From assembly GCA_025449115.1 (NCBI GenBank), contig JAHLKC010000006.1, positions 124,001 through 188,000 of the forward strand: a DNA stretch of 64,000 nt. The letters run 5' to 3'. Each line of letters opens with the position of its first letter. The first letter of the stretch is position 1. This DNA comes from Chytridium lagenaria. Its lineage: Eukaryota > Chytridiomycota > Chytridiomycetes > Chytridiales > Chytridiaceae. Under the pieces are notes generated by a model. The model saw nothing but the letters and a program-made list of their open reading frames with translations. It made no database searches and was not told the DNA's origin. The position numbers and the translations under genes were made by a program. Shown piece by piece: positions 46,542 to 58,197 of the stretch.

Positions 46542-48749
46542 CTAAGACAGCAGGGCCTGTAACGTTTCAACCAACCAAAACAGGGAAGAACAAAATGGGA
46601 ACTAGAAAAATCGAGGACAAGAAACTTTGGTACACGACGCCACAAACAACCAACGTCGCACCTCCTTCAACCAATATTTCACTGTTCTCGTTTGCTGGCT
46701 CAACACGACAGACTCATAACGACGAGCGAAGGCTTCACGTGCGCTTAATGGACTAGTAGGCAAAATTAGCAGGAGATTTGGCTGGGCAATATGAGAAACT
46801 TCAACCAACCTGAAGATGATTTTGGAGCAGTCCAGACGCCGCAAGAATAAGTCCAAGGAACACAGGCACAGGCTTAAGAGGACGCGTCTTGTACTCAGGA
46901 TGGAATTGCGTGGCCACATAATACGGGTGTCCCTCCAGCTCCAAAATAATCATCCTCTCTCCCTTATCGTCATGTCCGATAAACTTCAGACCCTTGGCCT
47001 CAAGAGTGGAAACAACCTTCGGGTTCACCTCGTAACGATGTCTATGACGCTCGTGGATCACGTCCGCGTTATTGTAAAGGTGCCTTGTAGTCGTACCAAC
47101 ACTTGATGGGGTAAAATTGGTCGCACGGTCGCCGAGACGCATCGTTCCGCCCATGTGAGTCTTTGAAATTTCGGGCATGAACACAACAACGTGGTTCTTG
47201 GTCGCCTCGTTAAGCTCTTCAGAGTTGGCATCCTCCAAACCGCACACGTTACGCGCAAACTCGATAACGGCAATCTGAAGGCCGAGACAAACTCCGAGGT
47301 ACGGAACTTTGTTCTCTCTAGCCCATTTTGCCGCCAACACCATACCCTCGGTCCCACGAACACCGAATCCACCAGGAACCAGAATTCCACTATAGGCACG
47401 AAAAAAGAAGAAAAATTAAGTAAGTAAGCCAAATAAACCTAAGGATAAAAAGCAATAAAAATATTCCTGTATCTCACTTGGCAGAGCAAACATCCTTCCA
47501 CGCATCGTGGTACTTGAGCGGGTCCTGTGCCTGCATAGACAGTTCCAAATCCGAGGCTTCGACCCAAAGAATCTTAACTTTTCTGTTGGATGAAAGCGCA
47601 GCGTGCTCCAGAGACTTGACAACAGAAATGTACGAGTCCTGGAGATTGGTATACTTTCCAACAAGCGCAATCGTCACAGTATCGTGAAGACGATCGTATC
47701 GGTCAGCCAGCTGCTTCCATTTAAACCATAAGCTCTCAGACTCCGAATCCCTACGAGGGGTCAAACTCAATTTCTTCCCGATGATGTCAAGAAGTCCTTG
47801 CTCGTGGAGGAGAAGAGGAACGTGGTAGACGGATTTGCAGTCATGAACGGCGAGAACATTGGCGGCAGGGACGTGACAGAACATAGCAATCTTGCTTTGA
47901 ACAGAGTTGTCGAGAGGCTTGGTACTTCGACAGGCAATAATGTCGGGAGAAAGTCCAAGACCACGAAGATCTCGGATGCTGGCTTGCGTGGGCTTTGTCT
48001 TTTGCTCATTGACCGAGCCGACGACGGGCACGAGCGACACATGAATAAGGCAAAAGTTGTCATGGCCAACACGGAACTGGAATTGCCTCATTGCCTCGAT
48101 AAAAGGAGCAGACTCGATGTCTCCAACGGTTCCACCCATCTGGAATGAATTATAAAAAAAGGAGGGTAAATATAACATTCAGACGTACTTGGGAAAGCAA
48201 AAGGGTGGGGAAAGGATGTAACAAACTATGACAAGTAAAGACTGAGAAAACGTACCTCAACAATGCACACATCCGGCTCCTGTCCTGAGGAGTCCACTGA
48301 AACTTTGGCCACCCTCTCAACCCAGTCCTGAATAGCATCGGTGATGTGTGGAACAACTTGCACAGTCTTGCCGAGGTAGTCACCCTTGCGCTCCCTCTCA
48401 ATGACGCTTGAGTAAATCTTTCCAGTCGTAATGTTATTGTCGCGGGTCAAAGTAACATCCAAAAACGCTCGTAGTTACCAAGGTCAAGGTCGACCTCACC
48501 ACCATCATCGAGAACAAAGACTTCACCTAATCACAAAAGGTGGCGTCAGGTCCATGCATGCGACAATAAATACCAACCGTGATCAAGAGGACTCAAAGTT
48601 CCAGCATCGATGTTAAGATAAGGATCGATCTTAATGGAAGTGACCCTCAACCCAATAGAGCGCAACAACAGACCCGTAGAGGATGCAATGACGCCCTTTC
48701 CGATACCAGAGATGACACCACCAGTGACAATGATATATTTGCAGACCAT
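46542..48749 (-). CDS. CTP synthase
   Basis: Converts UTP to CTP with ATP and glutamine; cytosolic. It starts [20 protein letters not shown] with the synthetase P-loop, then [17 protein letters not shown]. Exon 2 (from about 48526) reads [20 protein letters not shown] and [20 protein letters not shown]. Exon 3 (from about 48140) has [34 protein letters not shown] and [13 protein letters not shown]. Exon 4 holds the class I glutamine amidotransferase: [19 protein letters not shown] with the catalytic Cys, and [12 protein letters not shown] with His/Glu. One base is missing in the T run near 48469, between YER and FLDV. The 3' end is uncertain: after LLQNHLQ a short last exon may start at the AG near 46556, giving the stop placed here. 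Confidence 0.93.
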
Positions 48750-48954
48750 TTTGCCTGATGATACTGAATTTGAGTGGATAAGTTTAGGTGGTGTGGTGTG
48801 TGTGGTGATAATGCTATTGTAAATGTAATGACGCCCTCCCCTACTCAAAATGCAGTTTGAGTTGAGAACGGGAGGGAAAGAAAAAAAAAAAAAATCCAAC
48901 ACAAAAGGTCCAACAATTTGGTTTCACTTTTTTTTTGTGACAACCATAAGATTG

Positions 48955-51900
48955 TCATATCTTAGGTTGTAGGAAAAAGTCTAACAAGAAGTTGGAGGGA
49001 AGAATTTTGACGTCTGCGTTCTTTAGCGTAATCGTCAACGCGGTTTTCTCTGATGAAGACTCTATTACGCAGTGGTTATATCTCACGACCTATTTAGTTT
49101 CATAAAAAGGGTGGTTAAAACGTTTTAATTGGGAAGGGAATAAAGGTCTATATCCGTTAATAACGTACCTCTGATATATCTAGTCGAGAAGCCCGAGATT
49201 TCGACATAATGTCAACATCAGCCATGCCAGCTTTCAAAACCCGTGCAAATCCGTTCCCTTTTTTTGGTCCATAACGAGAAGCACGGTCCAGCCTTTAAAA
49301 GCTCCTGCAAAAGACGTTGTGTTTAAGTATGATCACAACCTCGAATGTCAAAATAAGCACAGAGAGAATAACGACCAACCCGCTCGCTTGATGCCATCTG
49401 CGTAGTTCCCAGTCTCAGGCGCCATGGGCGGATAGCCGCAGCTAGACTGGTACTATCTAAACCCTGCGTTAGTATGGAGGAGATGATGATACTGCACCAT
49501 CATTATCTTGAAGCCATTCCCACGCATCCTCGTTGACAAAAACCCCTGCTCTATCTGAAGCGTCTACGTAACCAGGTTTAAGAATCCTAAAGAGGCAAAT
49601 TAATCTCTTAGTTATGAGAGTAAACTTTTGAATTTGGGAATAACGTGAGAGTTGCGTGGCAGTAAACGAAGATATGGAATAGGGTGTCTATTACCAGCAA
49701 CCGGAAGCCAGCGCAGCCAAACATTTTTCAGTTCTGGTAATAGTTTCGGCGATAAGATGCGTGCACTCAGGAACCCAATGCTCGCTGTCTAAAAAAACAC
49801 CACCCAGTCTTTCAATTAGTATTAAGAGTTAAGGAGGAACGTTCGCTAATTATAAACTAAGAAACTAAAATGGCCGAAAAAGGATATGTTTTGTCATTTC
49901 TTTTCTCAATTCCGGGGAGACTCCTGTTGCGATGAATTTTCGATCGTATCGCCCCTTCGGCGGAGATGAAGTTTCGGGTTTGGATTCAGATGGCGCTTCC
50001 CGTGATGATTTTTGGTGACTCCTTAACTCGTTTCGAGTTTTTCCCAGTCTCAAGCTGTTCCAGTAATTTCCTCTTCTCAAATCGCGCCACCGGATCATCA
50101 TAAGTGATTCCAGTACTGCTCTCGGACCCGTCGACAGACTTTGAGGATACGTTTCTGATGGGGCCATCTTTTGAATATCATCCTTCGACATATCCAAATC
50201 ATCCAATGTCCATCCCATGACAGGTCGTTTAGACGACGCCTCATGGATCACACTAGATGTCTAAAACTATTTAGAAGTTATATGCACTCACAGCTCCTCA
50301 CCGTGCCATGAGTACTCTCACTTTCCATTTTCTTATGCACCAAAATCTGATTTACCGCATCCACGAACTTTAACACATTCGGTTTCTTCGCCTTCACCTC
50401 TACGGGAACAATATCCTCCTTTAACTTATCTTCCTTTCGTTGGTAGGTTGGCGAAAAGGCCATGCTCACGTCTACCTTAGAATCCTTCTTCGGCAAATCC
50501 GCAAACTCTTTTTCAAGATCATCACTTGATTGATCTGTGTTGAGGTCTGATTTTGTGGGTAGTAGAAACTTTTGCATTTTCCTCGAAGATATTGACTGCG
50601 TGGAGTAAGGACCTTGGGTGGACGCTGAAATTCGAAGCGTTTTATTCGGGTTGAAGGTGTGCGGGTAATTCATCTCGTTTAAGCGCATGTTTCTATCTTC
50701 GCACTAAAACGTTTTCAGCTTACATGATTATTTTGAGAAGACTGACATCAAAAAGCCAATAAGGCGAAACAATAGGTAACCCAGCTTGTTTTGCTTGCTT
50801 AAACTCCTTCAAAACTTCGTTCTGGCGTTGTCCTTCATGCACTAAATGCGTGCAAATGTTGGAAAACGATGCCAAAAGGCTGGCCCCAAGTTTTTGACAT
50901 ACTTTGGCGATTTGATGGCGACGGTTCTGCGAAGGCATTTTAAAAGACGTGTTTGAGAACGTTAGATATACCTGTACTTTGGAAGAGAGGCAGATATACA
51001 CTCCGTCGAGAATCTTTGCCGAGTCCTTTTCTCTGGGTGTCAAGTGCTCGGACGCGAATAAGCCCTGAGGGATCTTCGGTTCATCTAATTACCGTTTAAA
51101 TAAATAGGAATCGAAGAGTAAGGCAAATGGCAATCATTATATTGCATATTTACGTAATTCCATATCAGAAGTTTTCGATGTTTTCAAAGGACTTGCTGTC
51201 ACTCTTTTGACTGCGAGTCCAAGGTTTTTCGAAAAGGTAGCGTCAAGTGGAGATGCCGGGGGAGATGATTCTAACGTAATATTAAGCTTTAGAGAATTTG
51301 AATTTACAGCCAAAAGATCAATTCACATTCCCGACTTACTCCGCTCAGTGTTTATGGCGAATGAAAAGTCAAACTTTGGCATATAAATCTGGCCAGCAGA
51401 AATTTCGCCTTTCTTAATTGGAGTATGATCTGACTCCGCCTTATCTTCCACTATCGGAAGCTTCGACATACTTTCAAACTCTTCTGCCTTCACGCTAACG
51501 GACTGCTCTGATGCTTCATCTTCGAATTACTTCTTAAATGTCGTGATGGATTCGAAGTAAAGCTTTGTGGCTCTTTTTCAGTAGTAGTAACAGAGGGTGA
51601 TCGGTAATCCCTGGCCCGGAATTTCTCTACCGAAACAGCATATCCCTAAATCATAAAAATCTAACTTCAAAGAAATCACAAACCATTTGGCAGCACTTCG
51701 CCAGCCACTCTTTTGTTATAACATGAAGATTCCATTCTTCAGCCTTTTTTACCTTTTGTGAAGTGGCACTTGAAGGCCAATTTGCGATCAAATGTGTGTT
51801 CTTCCGTGTCAGCGCTTCAGTATATGTTCCACCTTTTGACATCAGTTTGAAAGTATATGCAAGAGGCAAACCCAGTAATTTCACTATCCGACCAATATGT

Positions 51901-53691
51901 TCCCGTTCAATGCCTTCGATTCCAGTTACGCTCATAACCACAGTCTCGAAACCTAAGAATTTTTGTTAACTTACAAACTTTATCTTTCAACTTTATCATA
52001 TGATAATGTACCTGACAACGGGACTGGATTCTTCAGCGGGGAATAAAAGAACTCGCTGTCTATTCGACAAAGAGTTTCACCCTATAATATTAATGTGATT
52101 TTAACAAATATCGAAAACCTCAATGCAGCATTCGACCCAAAAGTCTGTGACATAAATGCCCATATCACATCGCGAACTGGGTTTAACAGATCTTTTAAGT
52201 CAGACATGGTTTTATGCCGTTGTTCTTACCCAGCCAATGGGGCAATAATATACCACGGTGACTTTCTATGCGGCAACATATAAGTCTCCAAAATAGCTCC
52301 ACCTCTGCTCATTATCTAATATCGTTACATATGTTGAGTAAGTCAATCTACCTCTGTCGATAGGAACTTCATCTAAAAGAAGGGTAGGTCACCGAATATA
52401 GAACAAGTATATACCTCTTCCGATAGGAATCCCACTATGGCAAAATCCATGTTCGAGAATAGTAGATCTGAATGGAGTATAATTAATTTTTTTTAAAATT
52501 ATAATATTAACAGAAGTGATAATGTAATACTCACTATTCGAAGTGTCAACGCCTATGTTTTTCCTATTCAGAATAGATAAGGTATTAGTATCTTTATCAC
52601 CGTCTTCTACTCTACATCGTATGATCGTATGAAAGTATCGTCTTCGATTCTTGGGGCTGTTTAAAGCCAGACAGTCGATCGAAAACCCGGCGTTTCGGAG
52701 TCTTTGTAGATAGTGAAATTCGTTGTGAAGAGAGCATGTGAGGAAGGTCGGTATTGACTATTGAAAACGGTGATCGAGACTGTTTCGGTGCGACTGGCGA
52801 TAGATTATAGTTCTTTGGAGGTTAAGTCCATACGCGAGGACATATTTCGATCAAGCTCTGAGAACGCAGGACCTATGTCTAATTGCGTTTCGTCCGTTGC
52901 TAAGGTGGTAATGGTTTGTGGAGCATCTGAGATAAAAAACCACGTGAATACGATTACAAAAGCTTTAGAAGTGTGATACCTAGTTCAAATGCATCCTCAG
53001 ATATTCTCGATAACTCCTTAAAGCATCTGTGGACCCAATGACGTGTAACACATCTTGCTCCGCTTTGACGTTCATAAGAGCTTAATGAGCTTTTTGAAAT
53101 TAGACTGTTTAAACCTTTATGCAATACTAACCTCAACACATCGTCTGTGATTATATGTGTAACTTCTGGCGTGCAATGATCAAATATGTTTGCGCCGAGA
53201 GCCATGGCAATCAACACAATTTTCAGTCTTTCCGCGTAGATAAATCATGAAACAAGAAGAAATTGCATCCAGATAGAATTGAAGTATGAAACGACGCTGT
53301 AAAATCAGTCAGTCACGTTGAAAGTGCTTATATACATTCAGGTGATGGAAAAACTTTAAATTTCTTTTCGTCAGCACAATCTTGAAAGTTAGAAATAGTG
53401 TAGCAAAGATCTTTACCATAAGTGAGAATGCATTCTTTCAACCATTTTGAATTCACTACCGGAATGTTCCACTTGATAGCAAAGCAATACTTTGTCCACT
53501 AGATGAGTATTGAAAGTTAAGGATAAGCAGGTTTATATAAAAAATAATAAATAAAATTAAGTCGTGATAAATAAGGATATATTCGAAATAAGATGGGTTG
53601 TTCCTCTTGATAAATCGGAATGGAACGTTGCTCCTAATTTTTCAATGACGGCTTGCATGCATTGTCGAGTTCCTTTCGGCAGTTCAGACAT
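48955..53691 (-). CDS. Multi-BRCT checkpoint/replication scaffold, TopBP1/Dpb11/Rad4-like
   Basis: Phosphopeptide-binding scaffold for replication initiation and ATR-type checkpoint signalling. Many small exons on the minus strand encode successive BRCT blocks. First: LGATFHSDLSRGTTHLIS with YCFAIKWNIPVVNSKWLKEC (53691-53350). Second: GANIFDHCTPEVTHIITDDV with CVTRHWVHRC (53217-52980). Third: SVTGIEGIEREHIGRIVKLLG with NTHLIA and WNLHVITKEWLAKC (51941-51690). Fourth: LGASLLASFSNICTHLVHEG and IVSPYWLFDV (51043-50720). C-terminal pair: CTHLIAETITRTEKCLAALA, ILKPGYVDASDRAGVFVNE, FKGWTVLLVMDQKK, FLLDFFLQPKI (49790-48955). Low-complexity Ser/Lys-rich linkers lie between. At least one frameshift (near 49260) is present and the exon map of the middle is incomplete. 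The start at 53691 (MSELPKGTRQC) is provisional. Confidence 0.72.
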
Positions 53692-54469
53692 AAGAAACAA
53701 ATAAGGCAAGAGATACCTGCATCAAAACCTGAAAGGCAGACTTGAAGCCCATACAATGGTAAACAGCGATGCTTCTCAATAAGCTGAAAAATTCAGCCAT
53801 AGTCCATAGACAAGCACAAACATGTTCGGATAAAGAGTCAAGACCCTCCTTAGCCGTTGTCTGCATTCCTCCAGCCATGATATCGAAACAATAGGAATTC
53901 TCATAGCTTTTGCGACCTATTACGGTTAATAAGCAAATGACGAATGGACAGCCATACAGTGCATTTCTCAGACCCAACCCTGGTTGCGACCAGATGGGTG
54001 ACGTCACTCGTCAAGTGAGGGTTGAAGGTCCAGCCAAGCGCTTCCACGATTTGAATGACTTTTTCCTACGATGCCGTCAACGACTCACAACTTGTCGAAC
54101 GGCGTACCCGATCATTAGGAGAGAGGCTAGTGCCAGTAATGACAGGTGTCATTGGGTCTGCACGATTGTCTGGACTTGTCCAATATTTTTGCATGTAATA
54201 TTATAGACGAATGACGTCCGACATTTTGAGAGATATCGAACAAACACGAATTGGTGATTTTATACTGACCTAGGATTTTCATCAAGAAGTTTACAGCACT
54301 TTACCAAATGCTGCTTTGCGAAAATTCTGTTTCGCGCAATCGAGTTTGGATTTTGGACGCGAGAATGAATACTATAGGCAAGACAAAAAGAAGTGAAGCG
54401 GCCACTACAGTATACAAAACGGCCTGATTTACATTTATAAACATTACTTTTCCTCTCCAACACTGAATG

Positions 54470-57346
54470 GAGGGGATGATTCCGATGCGGGCTGGCTTGT
54501 TCCTGCTGCATGATTCATAAGCATAGCCTGATCGAGGGGAAGATTGACCAGGCTTCTTGCTTAACATATGTTGAATAAGGTTTTGATTCCCATTTGCAAA
54601 TACAGCCGCATTCTGCGGAGGTCTCAGGTGAGGTGTTGTACCCAACCCTCCTGCTTGCGCTCCGGGGTTTGCCGCCATCGCGTATCTTCTCTGGTATGCT
54701 GCCTGCTGCTGTTGCAACATCATCTGCACGGCTTGCGGGTTTACCATAGGCATTTGCTGTTGGTTCATTTGGGGATATCGAAACTGTTGTTGAAAACGGC
54801 CGGGTGCTGTTGTGTTGGGCATAAGTCCAAGGATGTTTTGGTTGATAAAGTTTCTGATTGACGTTGTTCGCAGCGCCGTGCTGACCGTTCACGGGAAGCG
54901 TCTGGAAAGCAGGTACTTTAGGCGATGAAACTCCAGAATTCGTGCTCGTCCCATTCCCATTTACAGCGATCTGAGCCGCAGCATTTGCAGCGGAGGACGG
55001 CGAAGGGACAGCGTTATTCCCCATTACAGCATCTCCAGATGGCGGGCTTCCCTGATTCGAAGGAACAGCAGATGGAACAGCCAGACTCGAAGTCCGTGTT
55101 CCCTGCATCAAATGCAGTTGAACTTTCTTTGCCTCCCCCGCGACTCTACGAGCATTTTCTGAACAACTGGGTTTCCTTTTTTTCAATGGCTGAGTTTGCG
55201 GTATTTGAGGCTTCGCTGCATTAGTATGAGTGGTATCGGGAGTGCCTGTATTTGGCGCTTTAAAATTTTAATAATGCAGAACGTCATATCTGATTTACCA
55301 TTTGTGGACGGCGTTGTTGGAGTGGGTGGCGGCCGGGATACGTGTGGAGGAGGGACGGCAGACCGCTGAGCATCCATTGTGGGCTTTGGATTTATTTGCT
55401 CTGCAAATATTGGTTTCGTCATGAGAGAGTAGATATCCTCTTGGTTTGGAGCCAATTGGAAGGCACGGAAAGTGACGTTCCTAATAATTTTGATATGTTA
55501 TAAACTAACTTAAGGAAATTGAATTTTTTTCTCTTAATTCAACTTACCTCAGCTCGTCCTCGATTTCATCCAATCCATCATCGTCTTCTCCATCACTTTG
55601 ATCATTTAAAAACCCAAACAACTCATTCGGCTCCGAAGTATCACGACTCTTAAAAAGACATCGTAGCACCCGAACCAGAACCAAAGTGGTGTCTATCAGA
55701 ACGCAGGTAGCGGTCAAAACATATACGACCTCCCCTTCCAATACGAGTTCGAACATGCATGACTCTTGATGGAAATGAGGAGTGAATGAATTTTCTCTGC
55801 GCTTCAAACGAAGGTGGCGTACAGAGGTTTCGGAAACGCGACTCAGATTCGGCTCCCCAAAGAGATGCGGAACCGTCTCGGATATCAAATGATTTCTATG
55901 AAAAGATTTTAAATGGTGTAAGATAATATGTAGTAGTAAATCAAAATATTACCTCGGTATAATCACCCACCTGCTCTTTCGTCAGCAAGCTTTCTCTTTT
56001 TCGCAAGAGATTCCATAGACCCATTGTCATCCATGGAAAGATTACGATCTCTTCCATCATAACATCGTTCATAAATGCAGCAGCTTCCTTAAGCTTCTGT
56101 ACAGGAATCTTGATCTTCGTCCTGGAAATACTCGTTAACCTTCTGCAAGAAAAAAGATATTACCTATGTTCGTCGTTAAGTTTCCGCTTCTTTTTCCTAC
56201 TATCGGGACTGCCTTCAATATCCTTTTCAGCTGTGACCACTCCAAACTTCTTCTTTAACTTCCGCACCAAGACGCGTTGGTCAAAGACTTCCTTTTCAAT
56301 CAATAGAACTTCTTTTCGTAAGCTTTCTCGTTGCAGAACAGTCTCAAGGAGACCACGCGCTCGTATCATTTCTTCACGAAGTCGGTGCATCTTTTCCAAT
56401 GTCGCCGAGTCTGTGCGCCGCGCCTTTCGTGTGAATTTGATTTCACGGCGCCTGAAACACACGTAAGGATCGGTTTCTGACCTGAAACCAAACTCATCCG
56501 TCTTATAAAAATTAACGTTTGATGGTAGCAACTACACTACCTTCAATATAGGCATGACGGTTTTTGTTTGGCCTGATCCATGTCTCCGTTTCTTCCAATG
56601 CCCAAAAACTGCGCTAATACATTCCATCGACGTTTTTATAAGTGGACAATAGTCGAGCAGAAATTTTGCGGCGTCGTTTGTGTGATTGGTTCTCCACCAA
56701 GAAAGTCGCGGTCGTTCGACAAGCCTTCAAGCGTGTGCATGATCGCCTCAAAAGTCTCGACACTCAACACGCTTGACGACTCTGAACCATTTTGATCTCC
56801 AGAGGACTGTTGCGTATACACATTGAACCATTCTTCGTCGACTTCGTCCATACAATACGCACAGGATATACAATCTTCAATTTGAGCAGAAAACTTGATA
56901 AGGGATTTTGGCAAAACGAAGTTGGGGGTATAAAAGCGCTCCGAGCCTTCAAACAGTCTGGAGGCATCTGGTGTGGGAATGACAATGGCGGATGTCGATA
57001 AGCCGGCATTGCTTGCGTTGAGGGCGACTTGAAGGTGATGTTCCTATACGTAATATTCACATAAAGAGTATTCAGTTATAGGGGTTCGTAAAAATTGCAA
57101 ATTAATGATCCTCCACAACAATTGCTGAGGAGGAGCGAACAACACACACAATACTGAACAAACACATACCTCTTCTTCTTCCTTTTCCACACCGGTTGCG
57201 ACGGTCGGTATGGCTCTGTTCAAGGATGATGTTTCATCCAAGTCGGGACATTCTGACCATCTCAACACAGGAAGTGACCTCTTCAAATCAACTTTCCTTG
57301 ACCGCAAGCTACCAAAAGAAGTGTTTCCCGCAGTCATTGTCGTCAA
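54470..57346 (-). CDS. EPL1: Enhancer-of-polycomb protein EPL1, NuA4 acetyltransferase subunit
   Basis: Scaffold of the NuA4/Piccolo histone acetyltransferase; nuclear. Exon 1 (57346 to about 57170) encodes SLRSRKVDLKRSLPVLR, PDLDE, AIPTVATGVEKEEEE. The next exon gives EHHLQVALNASNA, IPTPDASRLFEGSERFYTPNF, IKFSAQIEDC and YCMDEVDEEWFN: the EPcA domain. Then come DPYVCFRRREIKFTRKARRTDS, a Leu/Arg coiled coil, KIPVQKLKEAAAFMN, the RGGRICFDR motif (one-base shift near 55720), and APNQEDIYSLMTKPIFAEQ. The C-terminal region is Pro/Ser/Ala- then Gln/Met-rich (QQQMPMVNPQAVQMMLQQQQ). The 3' end is uncertain because frame shifts lie near 54830; the open frame could extend to 54301. It shares a divergent promoter region with the TMA22 gene. 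Confidence 0.87.
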
Positions 57347-57479
57347 TGGTTAAAGAACAGCCTGTCACCGTTTGCTCATAAAAAACTTTGCAGTCGAAGT
57401 GCTTCGGCTGTCCTTCTCAGCTTCTCCCTTTTTCCTCTCGCTGTGTAACGCTATTCGATTTTTGCTGGAAACGAACAAA
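57347..57479. promoter_or_regulatory. Short divergent intergenic region, EPL1/TMA22
   Basis: About 130 bases separate the divergent starts of EPL1 (-) and the TMA22-like gene (+), so both promoters must overlap or extend into the leaders. No specific element is identified. Confidence 0.5.
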
Positions 57480-58197
57480 ATGACCAGAGTCATTGAAAAT
57501 GTCCTTTATTGCAAAAGTACGAGAGATGCCGACCGTAAAGCAGCCATTAACGAAAATATAATCTAGTTTGCCAGGCTCCTGTAGAGGTGGAGCTTTTTTG
57601 CGTATGTTCAGCTTACATCTATGAATCAGTATTGCTCATTTGGTCCTTCGGAGGCTCAATGCAAGCTTTGGCTCCTTTCGGAATCTCAGGATATGTACAT
57701 CCGGGTTTGGGGATCTGAAGGTATTGCTGTAGTATCTATATTATTCTAATTATTAGGGCTCGAACTTGCAGAGAAGAAAGATGCTGCTACCGAACAGCCA
57801 GGTAAACTTCTTTTCAATTAGTAAATAAACTGACCTTTTTGTCCAGACAAAGTCGAAAAGAAAAAGAAATCGGATAAGAAGTCGAAGGTTGTTTTTTTTT
57901 TAAAAAAAAGTTTAACAAGTGTAGAAAAACAAGATTGAATTAAAGAAATCCGAAAGGGCTTACAAGAAGTCTGCTGTGACTGTGTCTGGACTTCACCTCT
58001 TTAGTAAGGAGCAAATTTTGACGAGAAAACTAACAAAAGAAGATGTCGATCTGAAGAGAGCCTCAAAGCTATTTGCTACAAAGTTTGCTTGTGGATGCTC
58101 AGTAACGAAGGGTACGGCTGGTTTTGACGAGATAATTGTGCAAGGAGATGTATGGACGAGATTTCCGAACTTATTTGCCAAACATGGCCTGAAGTGA
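57480..58197 (+). CDS. TMA22: TMA22/DENR translation machinery-associated protein (SUI1 domain)
   Basis: Partner of Tma20/MCT-1 in recycling 40S subunits and reinitiation. The first exon reads MTRVIENVLYC. A Cys-rich segment (CSFGPSEAQCKLWL, 57634-57680) matches the N-terminal zinc-site region. Then come exons 57757-57801 and 57847-57887 (acidic then Lys-rich linker) and 57925-58197, the SUI1 domain: VSGLHLFSKEQIL, KLFATKFACGCSVTKG, DEIIVQGDV. The introns at 57721-57756, 57802-57846 and 57888-57924 are only 36, 45 and 37 nt. The junction of exon 1 with the Cys-rich exon is out of phase as read and probably carries an indel. The protein is near 190 aa, normal for the family. Confidence 0.85.

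Noticed and set aside
54301..54470. Membrane-like extension of EPL1 in the open frame
   Set aside because: The hydrophobic stretch does not fit a nuclear protein and probably reflects read-through of non-coding DNA after an indel.
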